A stretch of DNA of 64,000 nt from Arsenophonus sp046530735 (GCA_046530735.1 JBHEQV010000024.1:20276-84275), one strand, 5' to 3'; shown: positions 53,332-64,000, counted from the first letter of the stretch. Notes: generated by a model not told the origin, from the letters alone. Numbers and translations: made by a program.

Positions 53332-53719
53332 TCGCTATTTTATTTTTCTAGTTTTCGACCCTTTCGTTTATAGAATTTTTTATTATCTGTCATAATAATT
53401 AATTTAAGTTATTACTATCCTCTGACTAATTTATATGATGACCATGATTTTTCCTTAAAAATAAATTAGATTTTTAGTTTAAAACTATACAAAATATTGA
53501 TTTATCAATGTATTATCTTGATCTATACTACAACATTATATATAATGTTAACAAGTATTTTCTTTAATTCCGGAATCATTATATAAACCTCATCGCTCAG
53601 CTATATTCAATAGAATTTGACTATTGAGGGTATAAGTTTAAAGAAAAACATTATGATAATGATGGTTCTTTTCATTGTCAGGAAAGAAGTTTTACTTATT
53701 TATATTGTATAGAGTTTTA
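53332..53719. other. Spacer after fbaA
   Basis: AT-rich, no gene. E. coli mscS follows fbaA, but I see no trace of it. Confidence 0.4.
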
Positions 53720-55040
53720 GAAATGGCAATGTGCATCCTCATTCTGATTGATTTCGTTTATGAAAAAAATAACAGATAAATGTTATTCCATGAAAAGTCT
53801 ACCCTACTTAAATCTGTGAAATAAGATATTATTTTCATCTCTTGCATAACTCATATGTAATGCTACTAAAAAGGTGATAGACACCGATGTTGATAATGGA
53901 CTCGAACTGAAGAGCTATGACTGTACGATAACATCTTGAATGAAGCTTCTCAACGGGCATCAACCCGTAATCCGTAACAATTATTTTCTACATCTAACCA
54001 ACAAAATGGGTATTGACATATCAAAATTAAAGCACATAATAATCAAGAGATTACAGCGATAACAGAATATGTCTCAACAGATCATCCCTACTCCCTTATC
54101 TGAAGGGCAAAAATCATTGAAAATTCTACTATCGCTATTTTACGGATATATTCATAGGTGATTTCATGAAGCCATGATTTGCTTATTGATAAAAAGTATA
54201 TAGTCCCTCTCTCGTCAATACCATCAACAGACTAAATAGCGATGACTTAAAGAGCAGAGGGAATAGGATTCCTGCATGGTTTAAGTGATATGCGTTATGT
54301 TTATTTTTAGCGGAAGGAATGATATGTTTTATCAGACAAGCTGATTCCCTTCACCTTCTAGTCAAAGCGGAAGCACTGTTCATGGCTATAAAGGATCTAT
54401 GTTTCGGTATAATATTCTTATGAAAGGTCAGAAACAAATTGAGCAAACTCATAAATATCTTGGAAGCATAGAGCTTAACCGTATCTCTCAGGATATATTT
54501 GCTACTGAAGAAGAATAGCCTTAATTTTTTTAATCCAATTGCAAAATATTCCTGAGCACCGAAATACTAACACTGTTAGGTAGATAAATAACTGATATAT
54601 TAGCTTCATTCCAAAATGACATACAATCGAATTAAGGGTTTAGCCTGCGTAAAATTTAGTTAGGAAAAAATCGCGATGACGCTAATAATAAAACCTTTGA
54701 TATTTTATTGGTAATATTTTCAGTGTATTCTGTATAAATCAAAAAGTTAGAAAAAAATCAAGAAGAATTCCTGGCATTCTATGATTTTTCGTTAGCCACT
54801 GAGCGTCAATAAGAACTATCAATCCGATTAAATCAACTTTTATGACGTGATGGCTACGAATCTGAGGAGCGAAGAAATTTAGCTCAAAAACAACCCTTTC
54901 AATAGTATTGAATCTGCTACAGTATGCTAAAAAACTTTAATCAGATAAGAGGATTTGACCTGTTTAATTCTAGTGATAAACAATGTTAGATTTAAGAATC
55001 TAGAATAGATTTATAAAGAATTAGAGTGGAAGTTAGTACA
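53720..55040 (+). mobile_element. IS256-family transposase remnant, nearly full length
   Basis: A plus-strand copy from the N-terminal region ('CTTGCATAACTCAT', about 53840) through YLTNKMGIDISKLKHI-type sequence near 54000 to the C-terminal end at about 55010. It is heavily mutated. Confidence 0.85.
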
Positions 55041-55149
55041 ACCGACACATACACAATATTTAGCAAAACTTACATTAAAAATGTAAAGTATTATTTAAAT
55101 AATGAACATTGCACTCTCATTAGAGAGAAATAATTGCTATTCCCTTGCT

Positions 55150-55720
55150 TTGCTTTATCAGCGGCAGCCAATATAAATGCACTAAGTGGTATTATTAATA
55201 GCGATGAAATATTTTTCTATAAATCTCTTAAATGGAAGTATATATTTCACATATAAAAGGTAGAAAACGCAGGAGAAGGAGGAAATAAAAAGAAAAAATG
55301 AATCTTGGTTTTAATCGTTCGAGATTGATAGAGTCATGTGTGAGTTATGAGATTCATAGAGAATTTAATCCAGAATGTATTAGCCGTTTTCTTGATCTGA
55401 TCATCGATCAGAGTCGATCCTTTATTTTAATGGAGGTAAATGATACGAAATGTTTTCTAGCAAGCATGAAATTAGCTATGATCGACTAATAATGCTGATA
55501 ACTAAGGATTTATATGTAAAGAATTCTTCATTTTAAATATGAAAGTTATATCGGTCGATTAAAAATATCTGAGTAGATCCTGGTATAGGATCCACCGTCT
55601 TGTTTATTAATAATCTATAGGCTGGAAAAGATTGTATAAAATTACAACAATTGAATATAGACGTAGCTACAAATTGCACTGCGAGCAAAGCAATAAACTT
55701 TCCAAACATAACCTAATAAA
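55150..55720 (+). mobile_element. IS1595-family transposase remnant, 3' two-thirds
   Basis: On the plus strand NALSGIINSDEIFFYKSL (about 55170-55225) matches the 'GxxEADETFFLESF' DDE block. Then KGRKRRRRRK-type basic sequence follows, the decayed 'ERILVLIVRD' block, EFNPECISRFLDLIIDQSRS (55360-55425) and 'NYLGW'-like sequence near 55610. A 63-codon open stretch at 55298-55489 is part of it, not a gene. The zinc-ribbon N-terminus is missing. Confidence 0.78.
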
Positions 55721-56329
55721 CAAGCTAATCCATAAAGCACTGCCTGTATTAAAGAAGTGATTTCCGATTCTAATTAAATAGATCAGTTAGAAACTAATAA
55801 AACAAATAATCTTAAAATCCTGATTATCGCAGTAATCTGGAAATTCCACCAGGAAAAGCATTAAAATAAATAAAAGTCTAAAATTCATCACTACAATAGG
55901 TAAAAGCATTAATTTAACTGACAATAGAAAAATTTCTTTACTCGTTAATAATCTAATAAATCTTGGTAAACTTAATATTGTTATCAATAAAATTATCATC
56001 AACAATAGGATTCTCTTGATGTTACGCAGCAACACTACATTCTTCCTACTAGTGCAATATCTTACACATTTCGACAATTTAACATTAAATTTAATCACCT
56101 AATCAAGGTAGATTCTAATCTAACTTATTTACACATAATTAACTTAAACTTTGATTAATAAACCCTTATCAAGAGGAAAATATTATTTTAGAAAACCATT
56201 ATTATCAATGTAGTGATAATTACTTATGAAAAATAATAATATCCAATTAAATAGTACGCGCTCATGCGCAAAAATTTTTTCTATACGAAAATAGTTTATT
56301 TAAAAATTCAAGAGAGTTATTAGTAAATC
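55721..56329. other. Unassigned region with a hydrophobic minus-strand frame
   Basis: A 103-codon minus-strand frame at 55787-56098 encodes a strongly hydrophobic peptide (contains RILLLMIILLITILSLPRF). AT-rich DNA read in one frame often gives such sequence by chance. I recognise no family on either strand. A short-lived IS91 5' similarity (CTGCCTGTATTA near 55742) may mark an element edge. Confidence 0.35.
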
Positions 56330-57730
56330 TAATATATAGTGGTCATGTTATATTTCACTCTGATACTTTCTAAACCTATTCTATATTCTTAAATTTAACA
56401 TTGTTTACCACTAGGATCAAACAGATCAAATCTCCACATTAACCGATTTAAGCCATTCTGAGCAGACGGGGATCAACAACTTAAACATCATTGAAAGGAT
56501 TATTTTTATTGAGCCATAGTACTTCTAGCTTCGCGCATCGGCTTTGTAACCTAATTGTCGTAAAAGTCGATAAAATCAGATTTTTTATTCTTATTGATGC
56601 TCAGTGCACTGATTAAGGGTTAGGATGCCAACAGTTCTTCTCATTTTTTTCAGTTTCTTCATCGAATCAGGATGATAGTTCGCTAAAACATTACTAAGAA
56701 AATATCAAAGAGTTTATTAGCGGAATCACAGCTCTCTCTTGTTAGCTATAGTCTTATATTCAAGCTTTAACTTTTGATTACATACCTTTTGGAAGCGAAA
56801 ACAGCATATTAGCTGTTTTGTGTAGCTAATGAAATTACTGCCACATCTCCAGGAATATTTTTAGCCATTGCATTCCAAAAAAACAAAGCATCATTTCCCA
56901 TAGTAAGCCTTATAGATATAGTTAAAGCATTCTTCTAAATAGGTCATTGAAAAGTTCGGAAAACAGTGCAATTCTGACTCTTGATAAGCATCTTCGACTG
57001 CAATGAGCTTCTTATGTCCATACATAGTGCTGGCGATAATAATTACCAGGAAAAGCAATTACCCGTCTCTTTACAGAACAGAATATATGATCGGCGTAAA
57101 ATAAACGTAGTGCGTATTGGTAAATACGCAGATACAATTACTAATACTCATTAAGTCATTGCTATTTCAATCTGCTGATATGGGTGACTAGCAGAAAGAT
57201 TATGTACTTTCATCGAGAACTGCCGCAGAGTTTAGTGAAAATGACCAGTCCTATACCTCACAGTTACAGGGATATCAATAACTCTTCGCTGCTTTTTGCA
57301 GACTTCAGATAAAACGGTAAGTAAGGGAGATATTGAAGTATATTCTGTTGCAGTCGTGATCCCTTGGAACTTTAGGTGCTTTAATTTTGATATGTCAATA
57401 CCCATTTTGTGGGTTAGACGTAACAAATAACCGTTACGGATTACAGATTAACATCCGGAGGACAAGCCGACGGATTCAGGATATTATCGCAATATGGCTT
57501 TCGAGCACCGTCTCAAGAGCAGTGCTTATCAGCTTCGTAGTAACATTATAGATGCGTTCATGCAAGGGATCAGAATAATATCTCATTTCACAGATCCCTG
57601 TAGTCTAGATTTTGATAGCACATCATCTCTCTGTTATTAACATTATTCACGAAATAAATCAGCATAGGGGAATTACCGCCGCCATTTCTAAAACTCTATA
57701 TAATATAAATAAAAATAACTCATTCAAGAT
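56330..57730 (-). mobile_element. IS256-family transposase remnant, nearly full length
   Basis: A minus-strand copy from the C-terminal end (about 56370) to the N-terminal region (about 57700). It is in inverted orientation to the copy at 53720-55040. A short open stretch at 57232-57426 preserves MGIDISKLKHLKFQGI of the VKVPKV block. Confidence 0.86.
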
Positions 57731-57911
57731 TGCTAATCTTAATAGGTAACCTTAATAAATAAATTAATAACACTAATAAGTTTTTGATTTTTTGAGCCAC
57801 AAAAACATAAACGAAGTCAAAGTATTTTTAATAAAAAAGCAAGATAAGATAAAATCTTTCGCCTTTAATATGTAATTAATCAATAAATGTAAATTTAAGT
57901 TTAGTCTTTAC

Positions 57912-59195
57912 TTATTTTATAGCATTAAAAGGCGCTTTTTTACCTAATAATTCTTCAATACGGATTAACTGATTATATTTAGCTACCCGATCAGAACGGG
58001 TAATTGAACCTGTTTTGATTTGACCAGCTGCTGTTCCTACTGATAAATCTGCAATTGTAACATCTTCAGTTTCACCTGATCGATGTGAGATAATCGTAGT
58101 ATAGCCCATATCTTTCGCCATCTTAATTGCAGCAAAAGTTTCAGTTAAGGTACCAATCTGGTTAAATTTAATCAAAATAGAATTAGCAATACCTTTTTCT
58201 ATACCTTCTCGAAAAATCTTGGTATTGGTAATAAATAAATCATCACCGACTAACTGAATTTTATCTCCTAACACTTTAGTTTGATAGGCAAAACCATCCC
58301 AATCTGACTCATTTAGTCCATCTTCAATAGAAGTGATAGGATATTGTTTAGTTAATTCTTCTAAATAATGAGTAAATTCTTGTGAAGTAAAAGTCTTACC
58401 TTCACCTTTCAGGTCATAATTACCAGTTTTCCGATTGTAGAATTCTGAGGCAGCACAATCTATTGCTAAAGTAATATCCTTACCTAATTCATAACCTGCT
58501 ATTTCAACGGCGTCTTTAATTGCAGATAAAGCTGCAGAAGTAGATTCTAAATTTGGAGCATAACCACCTTCATCTCCCACTGCCGTATTCATGCCTTTAA
58601 CTTTTAATACTTTTCCCAAATGATGAAAAATTTCTGACCCCATACGAACTGCTTCTTTTAAGTTTTTTGCACCTACTGGCTGAATCATAAATTCTTGAAT
58701 ATCAATATTGTTATCCGCATGTTCGCCACCATTAATAATATTTATCATTGGTAATGGCATAGAAAATTTACCTGGTGTACCATTTAGTTCAGCAATATGC
58801 TCATATAAAGGAATGCCTTTTGCAGCTGCAGCTGCTTTTGAATTAGCTAGTGAAACAGCCAAAATTGCATTAGCACCAAATTTAGATTTATTTTCTGTAC
58901 CATCTAATTCGATCATAATTTTATCGATATTAGATTGATTTTCAGCATCTTGATCTATTAATGCATTAGCAATTTGTCCATTCACTGCTGCAACTGCCTT
59001 TAAAACGCCTTTACCTAAAAAACGATCTTTATCACCATCACGTAGTTCCAATGCTTCTCGTGAACCTCTAGATGCGCCAGATGGTACCGCTGCTAAACCA
59101 ATAAATTTCCCTTCTAAATGAACCTCTGCTTCAACAGTCGGATTACCACGAGAGTCAATGATTTCACGCCCGATGATTTTAATAATTTTTGACAT
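57912..59195 (-). CDS. eno: Enolase
   Basis: Interconverts 2-phosphoglycerate and phosphoenolpyruvate; in E. coli it is also part of the RNA degradosome. It has 427 residues (432 in E. coli). It starts MSKIIKIIGREIIDSRGNP, with MINIINGGEHADNNIDIQEF, SIEDGLNESDWDG, LIKFNQIGTLTET and IISHRSGETED carrying the Mg and catalytic residues. The C-terminus is slightly short (ending APFNAIK). GAGGAAAA precedes the ATG. In E. coli it follows pyrG; here pyrG is missing. Confidence 0.97.
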   Translation of the reverse strand: MSKIIKIIGREIIDSRGNPTVEAEVHLEGKFIGLAAVPSGASRGSREALELRDGDKDRFLGKGVLKAVAAVNGQIANALIDQDAENQSNIDKIMIELDGTENKSKFGANAILAVSLANSKAAAAAKGIPLYEHIAELNGTPGKFSMPLPMINIINGGEHADNNIDIQEFMIQPVGAKNLKEAVRMGSEIFHHLGKVLKVKGMNTAVGDEGGYAPNLESTSAALSAIKDAVEIAGYELGKDITLAIDCAASEFYNRKTGNYDLKGEGKTFTSQEFTHYLEELTKQYPITSIEDGLNESDWDGFAYQTKVLGDKIQLVGDDLFITNTKIFREGIEKGIANSILIKFNQIGTLTETFAAIKMAKDMGYTTIISHRSGETEDVTIADLSVGTAAGQIKTGSITRSDRVAKYNQLIRIEELLGKKAPFNAIK

Positions 59196-59289
59196 TAAAT
59201 TTTCCTCAGTAAAAGTTATATTTCAGTCAATAGTAACAAATTAATACTATTAATCTAATCTTTTATGAGTTATTAGCAAAACTAATGTA

Positions 59290-59960
59290 TTACGCGGTCA
59301 GGATCTGCTCTGATGCTTCATAAATTTCTTCTCCATACTTAAATTAGATATTATTTAGATCAAGGTCAACATGTCAAATCCCTGATCCGAATCTTGCTTT
59401 TCTAAGCAATAGGTTATGCTCTTCAAGCTATTACTGTTTCAATCTGTTAATACTCCTAGCAGAGTAGCAATGTGTTTTTATCAAGAAGCATTCTTAGGCT
59501 TTGTTAAATCACCGGTGCATATCAGTAGAACAACCACGGTAGAGCTCTTCACCGCTTTTGCACATTTTAGATAAGGCGGTAATAATAATTTGTTAAAGGA
59601 TATTCTATTTCTGCTACAATCCCTGACCTTGGGAATTTTAATCTCAGTATTACCAATAGCAGTTTATATGGTTCCTTAATAGCAAATAACTATTACATTG
59701 GATTACATAGCCGTCTGTCGACAAGGCGAGCTTGAGTATGTTGCTAGTATTACTTTGAACCCATCTTACACAGAAGTGCCTATTAGTTATCTAGCATCAT
59801 TGTGGATGAATTCATGCAAAGCATTACAAATAATATATGCTTTATTTGATAGGTGTAGGGTAGAATTTTCATGGTATATCATCTCTTTATTGTTAGAATC
59901 ATCTATAAAATCAATCAGACAGGATAAAACCTGCCAGTATCTTTGAAATACCATAGACTA
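59290..59960 (-). mobile_element. IS256-family remnant with internal deletion
   Basis: A minus-strand remnant. The extreme C-terminal coding end is at 59290-59400, then the sequence jumps directly to the central region (equivalent of 'RLKQQ', about 59440) and runs to the N-terminal part near 59950. About half the gene is deleted. It lies exactly where the 3' half of relA, mazG and pyrG would be. Confidence 0.83.
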
Positions 59961-59985
59961 GAAATAAACATAAATCTTATTAAAT

Positions 59986-61185
59986 CTAGTTACAAATTTC
60001 ATCAACCATTTTCCGTAAACCTGGCATCTTTTCCTGCCAGGCTATCATTTTTTTTAACCAGATAATACGATTTTCATAGCTATTGCATTTGTCTGTTATT
60101 GCTGCTCCTTCTTTATATTTCCAATGGGCGGCAATACCTAATTCAGCATCTTCATGCATTTGTTGAGTTCGAATTTGTATTTCAATCGTTTTACTATTTG
60201 GCCCTAATACCACAACATGAATAGATTTATAGCCATTTGGTTTAGGATTAGCAATATAATCATCAAACTCGTCAGGTAAATGACGAAAATTGGTATGCAC
60301 AATACTTAATGCAGCGTAGCAATCTTGTAAAGATTCAACGATAATACGAACGGCGCGAACATCAAAAATCTCATCAAAGGTTAGGTATTTCTTTTGCATT
60401 TTCCGCCAGATGCTATATATATGCTTCGGGCGGCCATAAATTTCTGCTGTAATGTTTTTCTGTAACATAAAATGTTCTAGTGACAAAATAAAATCATCAA
60501 TATATCGTTCACGATCAATACGACGTTCATGAAGTAATTCAGCAATCTGTTTATATTCATCAGGATATAAATAATGAAAACAGAAATCTTCTAATTCCCA
60601 TTTTAATTGCCCAATGCCTAAACGATTAGCTAAAGGAGCATATATATTTATGCACTCTTTTGCAGCTAAAACTTTTTTATCTTCAGAGCGTTCTCTTACC
60701 TCACGCAAATAAGCAATACGTTCCGCCATTTTAATCACTACACAACGAAAATCTTCCATCATGGCCAGCAATGTCTGGCAAATAATATCTACTTGGGTAG
60801 AACTCTTTTCGCCTAATTGCCTAGCGTTTAATTGGCGAATGGGATCCATTTTCATTAGACCTTTAAGCAATACATGAATCGATTTACCAAACTCAATATT
60901 AATAATTTCCTCAGTAAGGATTTTAGCTTCAACTAATGGAAATAGCATTGCTTCACGCAGACTATCAAGATCCATACTTAACGTTGATAGGATTTCTCCC
61001 ATCTCAATACTACGCCAAAGTAATAATTGACGATTTTCATATCTCTGAACTTTTCTATAGCAGTAATGCCAAAGTTCAATTAACTTTTTTTCTGAGTCAT
61101 TGTTGGTAAGTTTGAGATTAGCAACCCATTTATCAATAGTAAATTCTCTCGTAAATGTCAAATGAGTGCTTCTAATTGCAACCAT
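59986..61185 (-). CDS. relA: Truncated RelA: (p)ppGpp synthetase N-terminal half
   Basis: The 399-residue product aligns with the first ~400 of the 744 residues of E. coli RelA. The degenerate hydrolase domain is present (LFPLVEAKIL in place of the HD motif; CVVIKMAERIAYLREV). The full synthetase domain follows: YGRPKHIYSIWRKMQKK, FDVRAVRIIVESLQDCYAAL, FDDYIANPKPNGYKSIH and EIQIRTQQMHEDAELGIAAHWKYKEG. The frame ends right after WQEKMPGLRKMVDEI at the IS256 junction. TGS, helical, zinc-finger and ACT regulatory domains are lost. Such N-terminal fragments are active without ribosome control in E. coli, so this may be functional but unregulated, or a pseudogene kept open by chance. Confidence 0.85.
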   Translation of the reverse strand: MVAIRSTHLTFTREFTIDKWVANLKLTNNDSEKKLIELWHYCYRKVQRYENRQLLLWRSIEMGEILSTLSMDLDSLREAMLFPLVEAKILTEEIINIEFGKSIHVLLKGLMKMDPIRQLNARQLGEKSSTQVDIICQTLLAMMEDFRCVVIKMAERIAYLREVRERSEDKKVLAAKECINIYAPLANRLGIGQLKWELEDFCFHYLYPDEYKQIAELLHERRIDRERYIDDFILSLEHFMLQKNITAEIYGRPKHIYSIWRKMQKKYLTFDEIFDVRAVRIIVESLQDCYAALSIVHTNFRHLPDEFDDYIANPKPNGYKSIHVVVLGPNSKTIEIQIRTQQMHEDAELGIAAHWKYKEGAAITDKCNSYENRIIWLKKMIAWQEKMPGLRKMVDEICN

Positions 61186-61209
61186 AATCTTTCCTTGCCT
61201 ATTTGCTTA

Positions 61210-62400
61210 AATCACGACAAAAAGTGCCATAGACCCCTAGATTACTAGTATGTGTGGACACAATCTAATATCCTGAGACTCATAAGTTGATAACTGGCTG
61301 TAAATAATTGTTTACTATCTTTCACTAAGATCATTGGGTTGTAAAAATATAAACAACCCATTTTGCCTTAAATTTGATAATATGTGGAATGATGATCATA
61401 AGGTATGACCTATGTAATGTAGGACTAATAAGATTTTATTAAAGTCTTTTTATGCCAAAAATTAACAATCTATATTAACCTTAAGATCAACTTTATAAAG
61501 ATTATCTCAACTCTAGTTAATTAATTTAAACTATAGTTATAATGTCTTTGCACTGCCAATTCAGCAATATCTTCCACACCAACAACAGAATTAACATGAC
61601 ATGCAATATAGGTAAGGTAAAGTTACCATGATAAAAATAGATCTAAAACTCTATCTTTCGGGTCAAGCGTTAACATCAATGCAACGCTTCAGCAATATTT
61701 TTTATTAATTTCGGGATTTTCTTGAATAAAAATCTACAGATAAAATGTTAATTTCACGTTCTCAATGAAATGATAAGATTGCTATCATTATTGCTAAGCT
61801 AACAAATTTAAGCCAATTTGCACTTTTATCGATCAAATAAACATTGATATTATAGCGCCTGATAAAAGCAGTTAATAATATTTAATCATCAGTAACTAAC
61901 TGTTTAAGATAACGTGAATAATACTCACACCACTATCCACATTAATAAGATTAACATAACCTCAATATTTAACTTCTACTAACTTATTTAAACAATCAGT
62001 AACAGGAAGTAATAATTTTCTACTTCTCACTGTAATACAGAACATATTCAGCTCTACTAACACTTTTATTGGCTATGGGAAAGCGCATACCATTCATAAA
62101 CGATGCTATTATCTGCACGTTTGGCAGTGAAAAGCAAACCCGGCTTGTTTTACGGTGATAGAAATACTGACTGCCTGAGATACCGCCAATGATTTTAGTG
62201 CACTGCCGTTTCATATTAAATAATATTCTAATCCACTAGTTTTAACAGAACACTGAAGTCCAGAAATGAGATGTTGTTATTAAAAATAACCACAGATATC
62301 AAAATGATGAAAAAAAATAGCAGACGATCAAGCTCATCACTTAATCGTTTGCTCACTTTTCTTTGAAAAATTATATTTTCTCCTCCATAAGTTGAATTTA
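61210..62400 (-). pseudogene. rlmD: rlmD (23S rRNA m5U1939 methyltransferase), decayed
   Basis: Readable on the minus strand across frames. KRLSDE and HHFDICGGY-like sequence (about 62350-62290) match RRLSDS...PHFGVCGGC, the Fe-S region. NKPGLLFTAKRADNSIV (about 62135) matches the RxxQMGFRKAGSSDIV segment. DPKDRVLDLF (about 61660) matches PEDRVLDLFCGMG. NSVVGVEDIAELAVQRHYNY (about 61590) matches ASVVGVEGVPALVEKGQQNA. NPMILVKDSKQLFTASYQL (about 61330) matches NPATLARDSEALLKAGYTI. The gene ends just upstream of relA, as in E. coli. Many stops and shifts are present. Confidence 0.88.
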
Positions 62401-64000
62401 TAATTACTCACCTAGAAGAAAATTACTAATAAAAATTATTTTTATTAAAAACCACCTTGACCCTAAACATCAAGGCTTTCAGCTATTATTATTAGATTAA
62501 CAAATTTAACTGTACGCTATTTTAAAAAAAATTAGACTATATCATTAAAAATATAAAAATTTATTGCTTTATTAAAAAATAAACTGCAATCTCATTGATT
62601 ATCAAAAAAATTAAGTTCACTACCCCTCCTTCTTAAGAAGAAGGAAAATAGTATTACTACTAAAGTTAGTAGTATAAATTATATAGCATTAAATTAGTAT
62701 TTATTTTTAAAAAAAATATAAATAAAAATAGAAATAAATTCTTAAAAAGAAAATTAATTATTATAATTTTCTAAATAATTTTTATAAAATTAAAATATAA
62801 TAAAGTTTATAAAAATTTCAATTTTTAAATTATTTAATAATTAAACTCTTATTTAATTTATAATAAAAAATTTTATTCAAATTAATTTGAACATATAAAT
62901 ATAATAATTTATATTATGATTGTCTTTAAATTTAAAATGTTTTATTTAACAAGTTCTAAATATATATTTAATTAAAATACTTATCATTAAGTATTACTTA
63001 ATATACTTTATGATCTATATATTTAAACAATGATTATTTCATTATTTAATATAGTTATATAATATTATTTAATTTTCACTGTAAATTTCGATATTCCTGA
63101 TAAGGATAATGATCTGTCATACCTCTAATATAGCCTTAGATGAAGCAAACTAAATAAAAAATTCTAATTATACTTTATTATCTTATCAATAGTGCAATTT
63201 TCTTAAATGCTTTCATTATAAGATAAATAATGTTTATTTAAAAACCTATCAAGCATAGGTATTTCAATAAAATACTCTTTGTAATACTTTTTTTAATAAA
63301 AATGAGAAAAATTAGTGAATAGTATTATTATTAAATATTGATAAAATTTAGTAAACCCCATAATTATTTCATAACATTATAATTCTAATTGTTCAACTTT
63401 CAGATGCATAAATACATATTTATAGACAACAAATTGCTATCCTACAAAATAGTAGGATCATCATATTTATCTTCTAATAAAGCGATATTAAAACTTACAA
63501 TATAAATTCAGATAAATCTTTAATAAAATTATGAGTACTATAGAACTTCTATTTAATATTGTTTATCCAGATCCATTACATAAATTCTTATTGAACTACC
63601 ATAGTTATGGCAAGATAACTAATTAGAAGTATAATTGAGAGAAAACATCATGATGATGAGCCTCCATTCATCAGGCAACTACAAAACATAAAATTACAGC
63701 CTTCTCTTAAGGAAAAAAGAGGTTCTGTCTACTTTTCTAAGAGTTATAGCATACTATAACTTAGTATTGCTAAATAGCAAAAACAAGATGATCTTGATTG
63801 TTTTCCTACGTTGGTAAAGGAATTGTTATTTTCCTTGCAGAGCAATTTGTAGATACGTATATATTTTAATTATTATTCTTTTAAATTACCTTCTTAAGGA
63901 TAGATAATTTGGTAAATAAACAGCCTTACAAGATGTAATCTATTTAATCATCCTTATAATCAGCTAATATAGCTGTTCACATTTTTAATGTGAAATTCCT
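62401..64000. other. Gene desert at the window end, extremely AT-rich
   Basis: From 62400 to about 63540 the DNA is nearly all A and T. Two small hairpins are visible: CCTTCTT/AAGAAGG near 62628-62644, and TACTACTAA-type repeats near 62655-62675. In E. coli barA is divergent from rlmD here; I see no trace. The last ~460 bases are less AT-biased, but no gene is recognised. Confidence 0.5.

Noticed and set aside
55298..55489. 63-codon hypothetical gene
   Set aside because: It is a surviving open stretch inside an IS1595 remnant, matching parts of two other copies.
55787..56098. Small membrane protein gene
   Set aside because: Hydrophobic frames arise readily from AT-rich DNA; no start signal, neighbour or family supports it.

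Overview
The window looks like a piece of chromosome from an insect endosymbiont of the Enterobacterales that is in the middle of genome decay. The DNA is very AT-rich. By summing coordinates, intact genes cover only about a third of the window, and another third or so is wreckage of insertion sequences. Every recognisable protein matches enterobacterial families (best recalled against Escherichia coli and Serratia), and gene order follows E. coli in short blocks. A Serratia symbiotica-like co-primary symbiont of an aphid is my best guess. This is inference: there is no rRNA here to confirm it.

The surviving genes sit in conserved islands, and the ancestral neighbours are often still readable as corpses. 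(1) 8.5-15.4 kb: tyrB remnant, alr, dnaB, then far upstream a decayed dusA. (2) 20.1-26.8 kb: decayed aspA and fxsA, groES-groEL behind a preserved heat-shock promoter, a decayed yjeI, then epmB and efp (EF-P and its lysine 2,3-aminomutase), divergently arranged. (3) 30.9-38.1 kb: decayed gluQ, pcnB fused in frame to folK, the ABC transporter yadG-yadH, decayed can, hpt. (4) 40.0-45.9 kb: yafD, decayed mltD, gloB, yafS, rnhA, dnaQ, tRNA-Asp. (5) 47.7-53.3 kb: tktA, epd, pgk, fbaA. (6) 57.9-62.4 kb: eno, a C-terminally truncated relA, decayed rlmD; pyrG and mazG, which lie between eno and relA in E. coli, are gone.

Between the islands lie large tracts of eroded insertion sequences. Reading consensus across copies identifies four families: IS256 (13 remnants, both strands), IS91 (3), IS1595 of the ISSod11-like type (3) and one IS110. 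None has an intact transposase, so all appear dead. They abut, truncate and interrupt each other and host genes (tyrB, mltD, can, relA).

The retained functions are core ones: replication and proofreading (DnaB, DnaQ, RNase HI), chaperonin, translation (EF-P system, tRNA-Asp), central carbon metabolism (transketolase, Epd, Pgk, FbaA, enolase), cell wall D-alanine (Alr), folate (FolK), purine salvage (Hpt), RNA polyadenylation (PcnB), methylglyoxal detoxification (GloB) and a shortened (p)ppGpp synthetase.

The most notable observations are: pcnB that can apparently only start at a non-canonical AUU codon, with a strong Shine-Dalgarno; the pcnB-folK in-frame fusion; a 10-A tract at the yafD start that looks like a slippage-dependent frame; and RelA reduced to its N-terminal synthetase half. 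No CRISPR array, phage or intact mobile element was seen.
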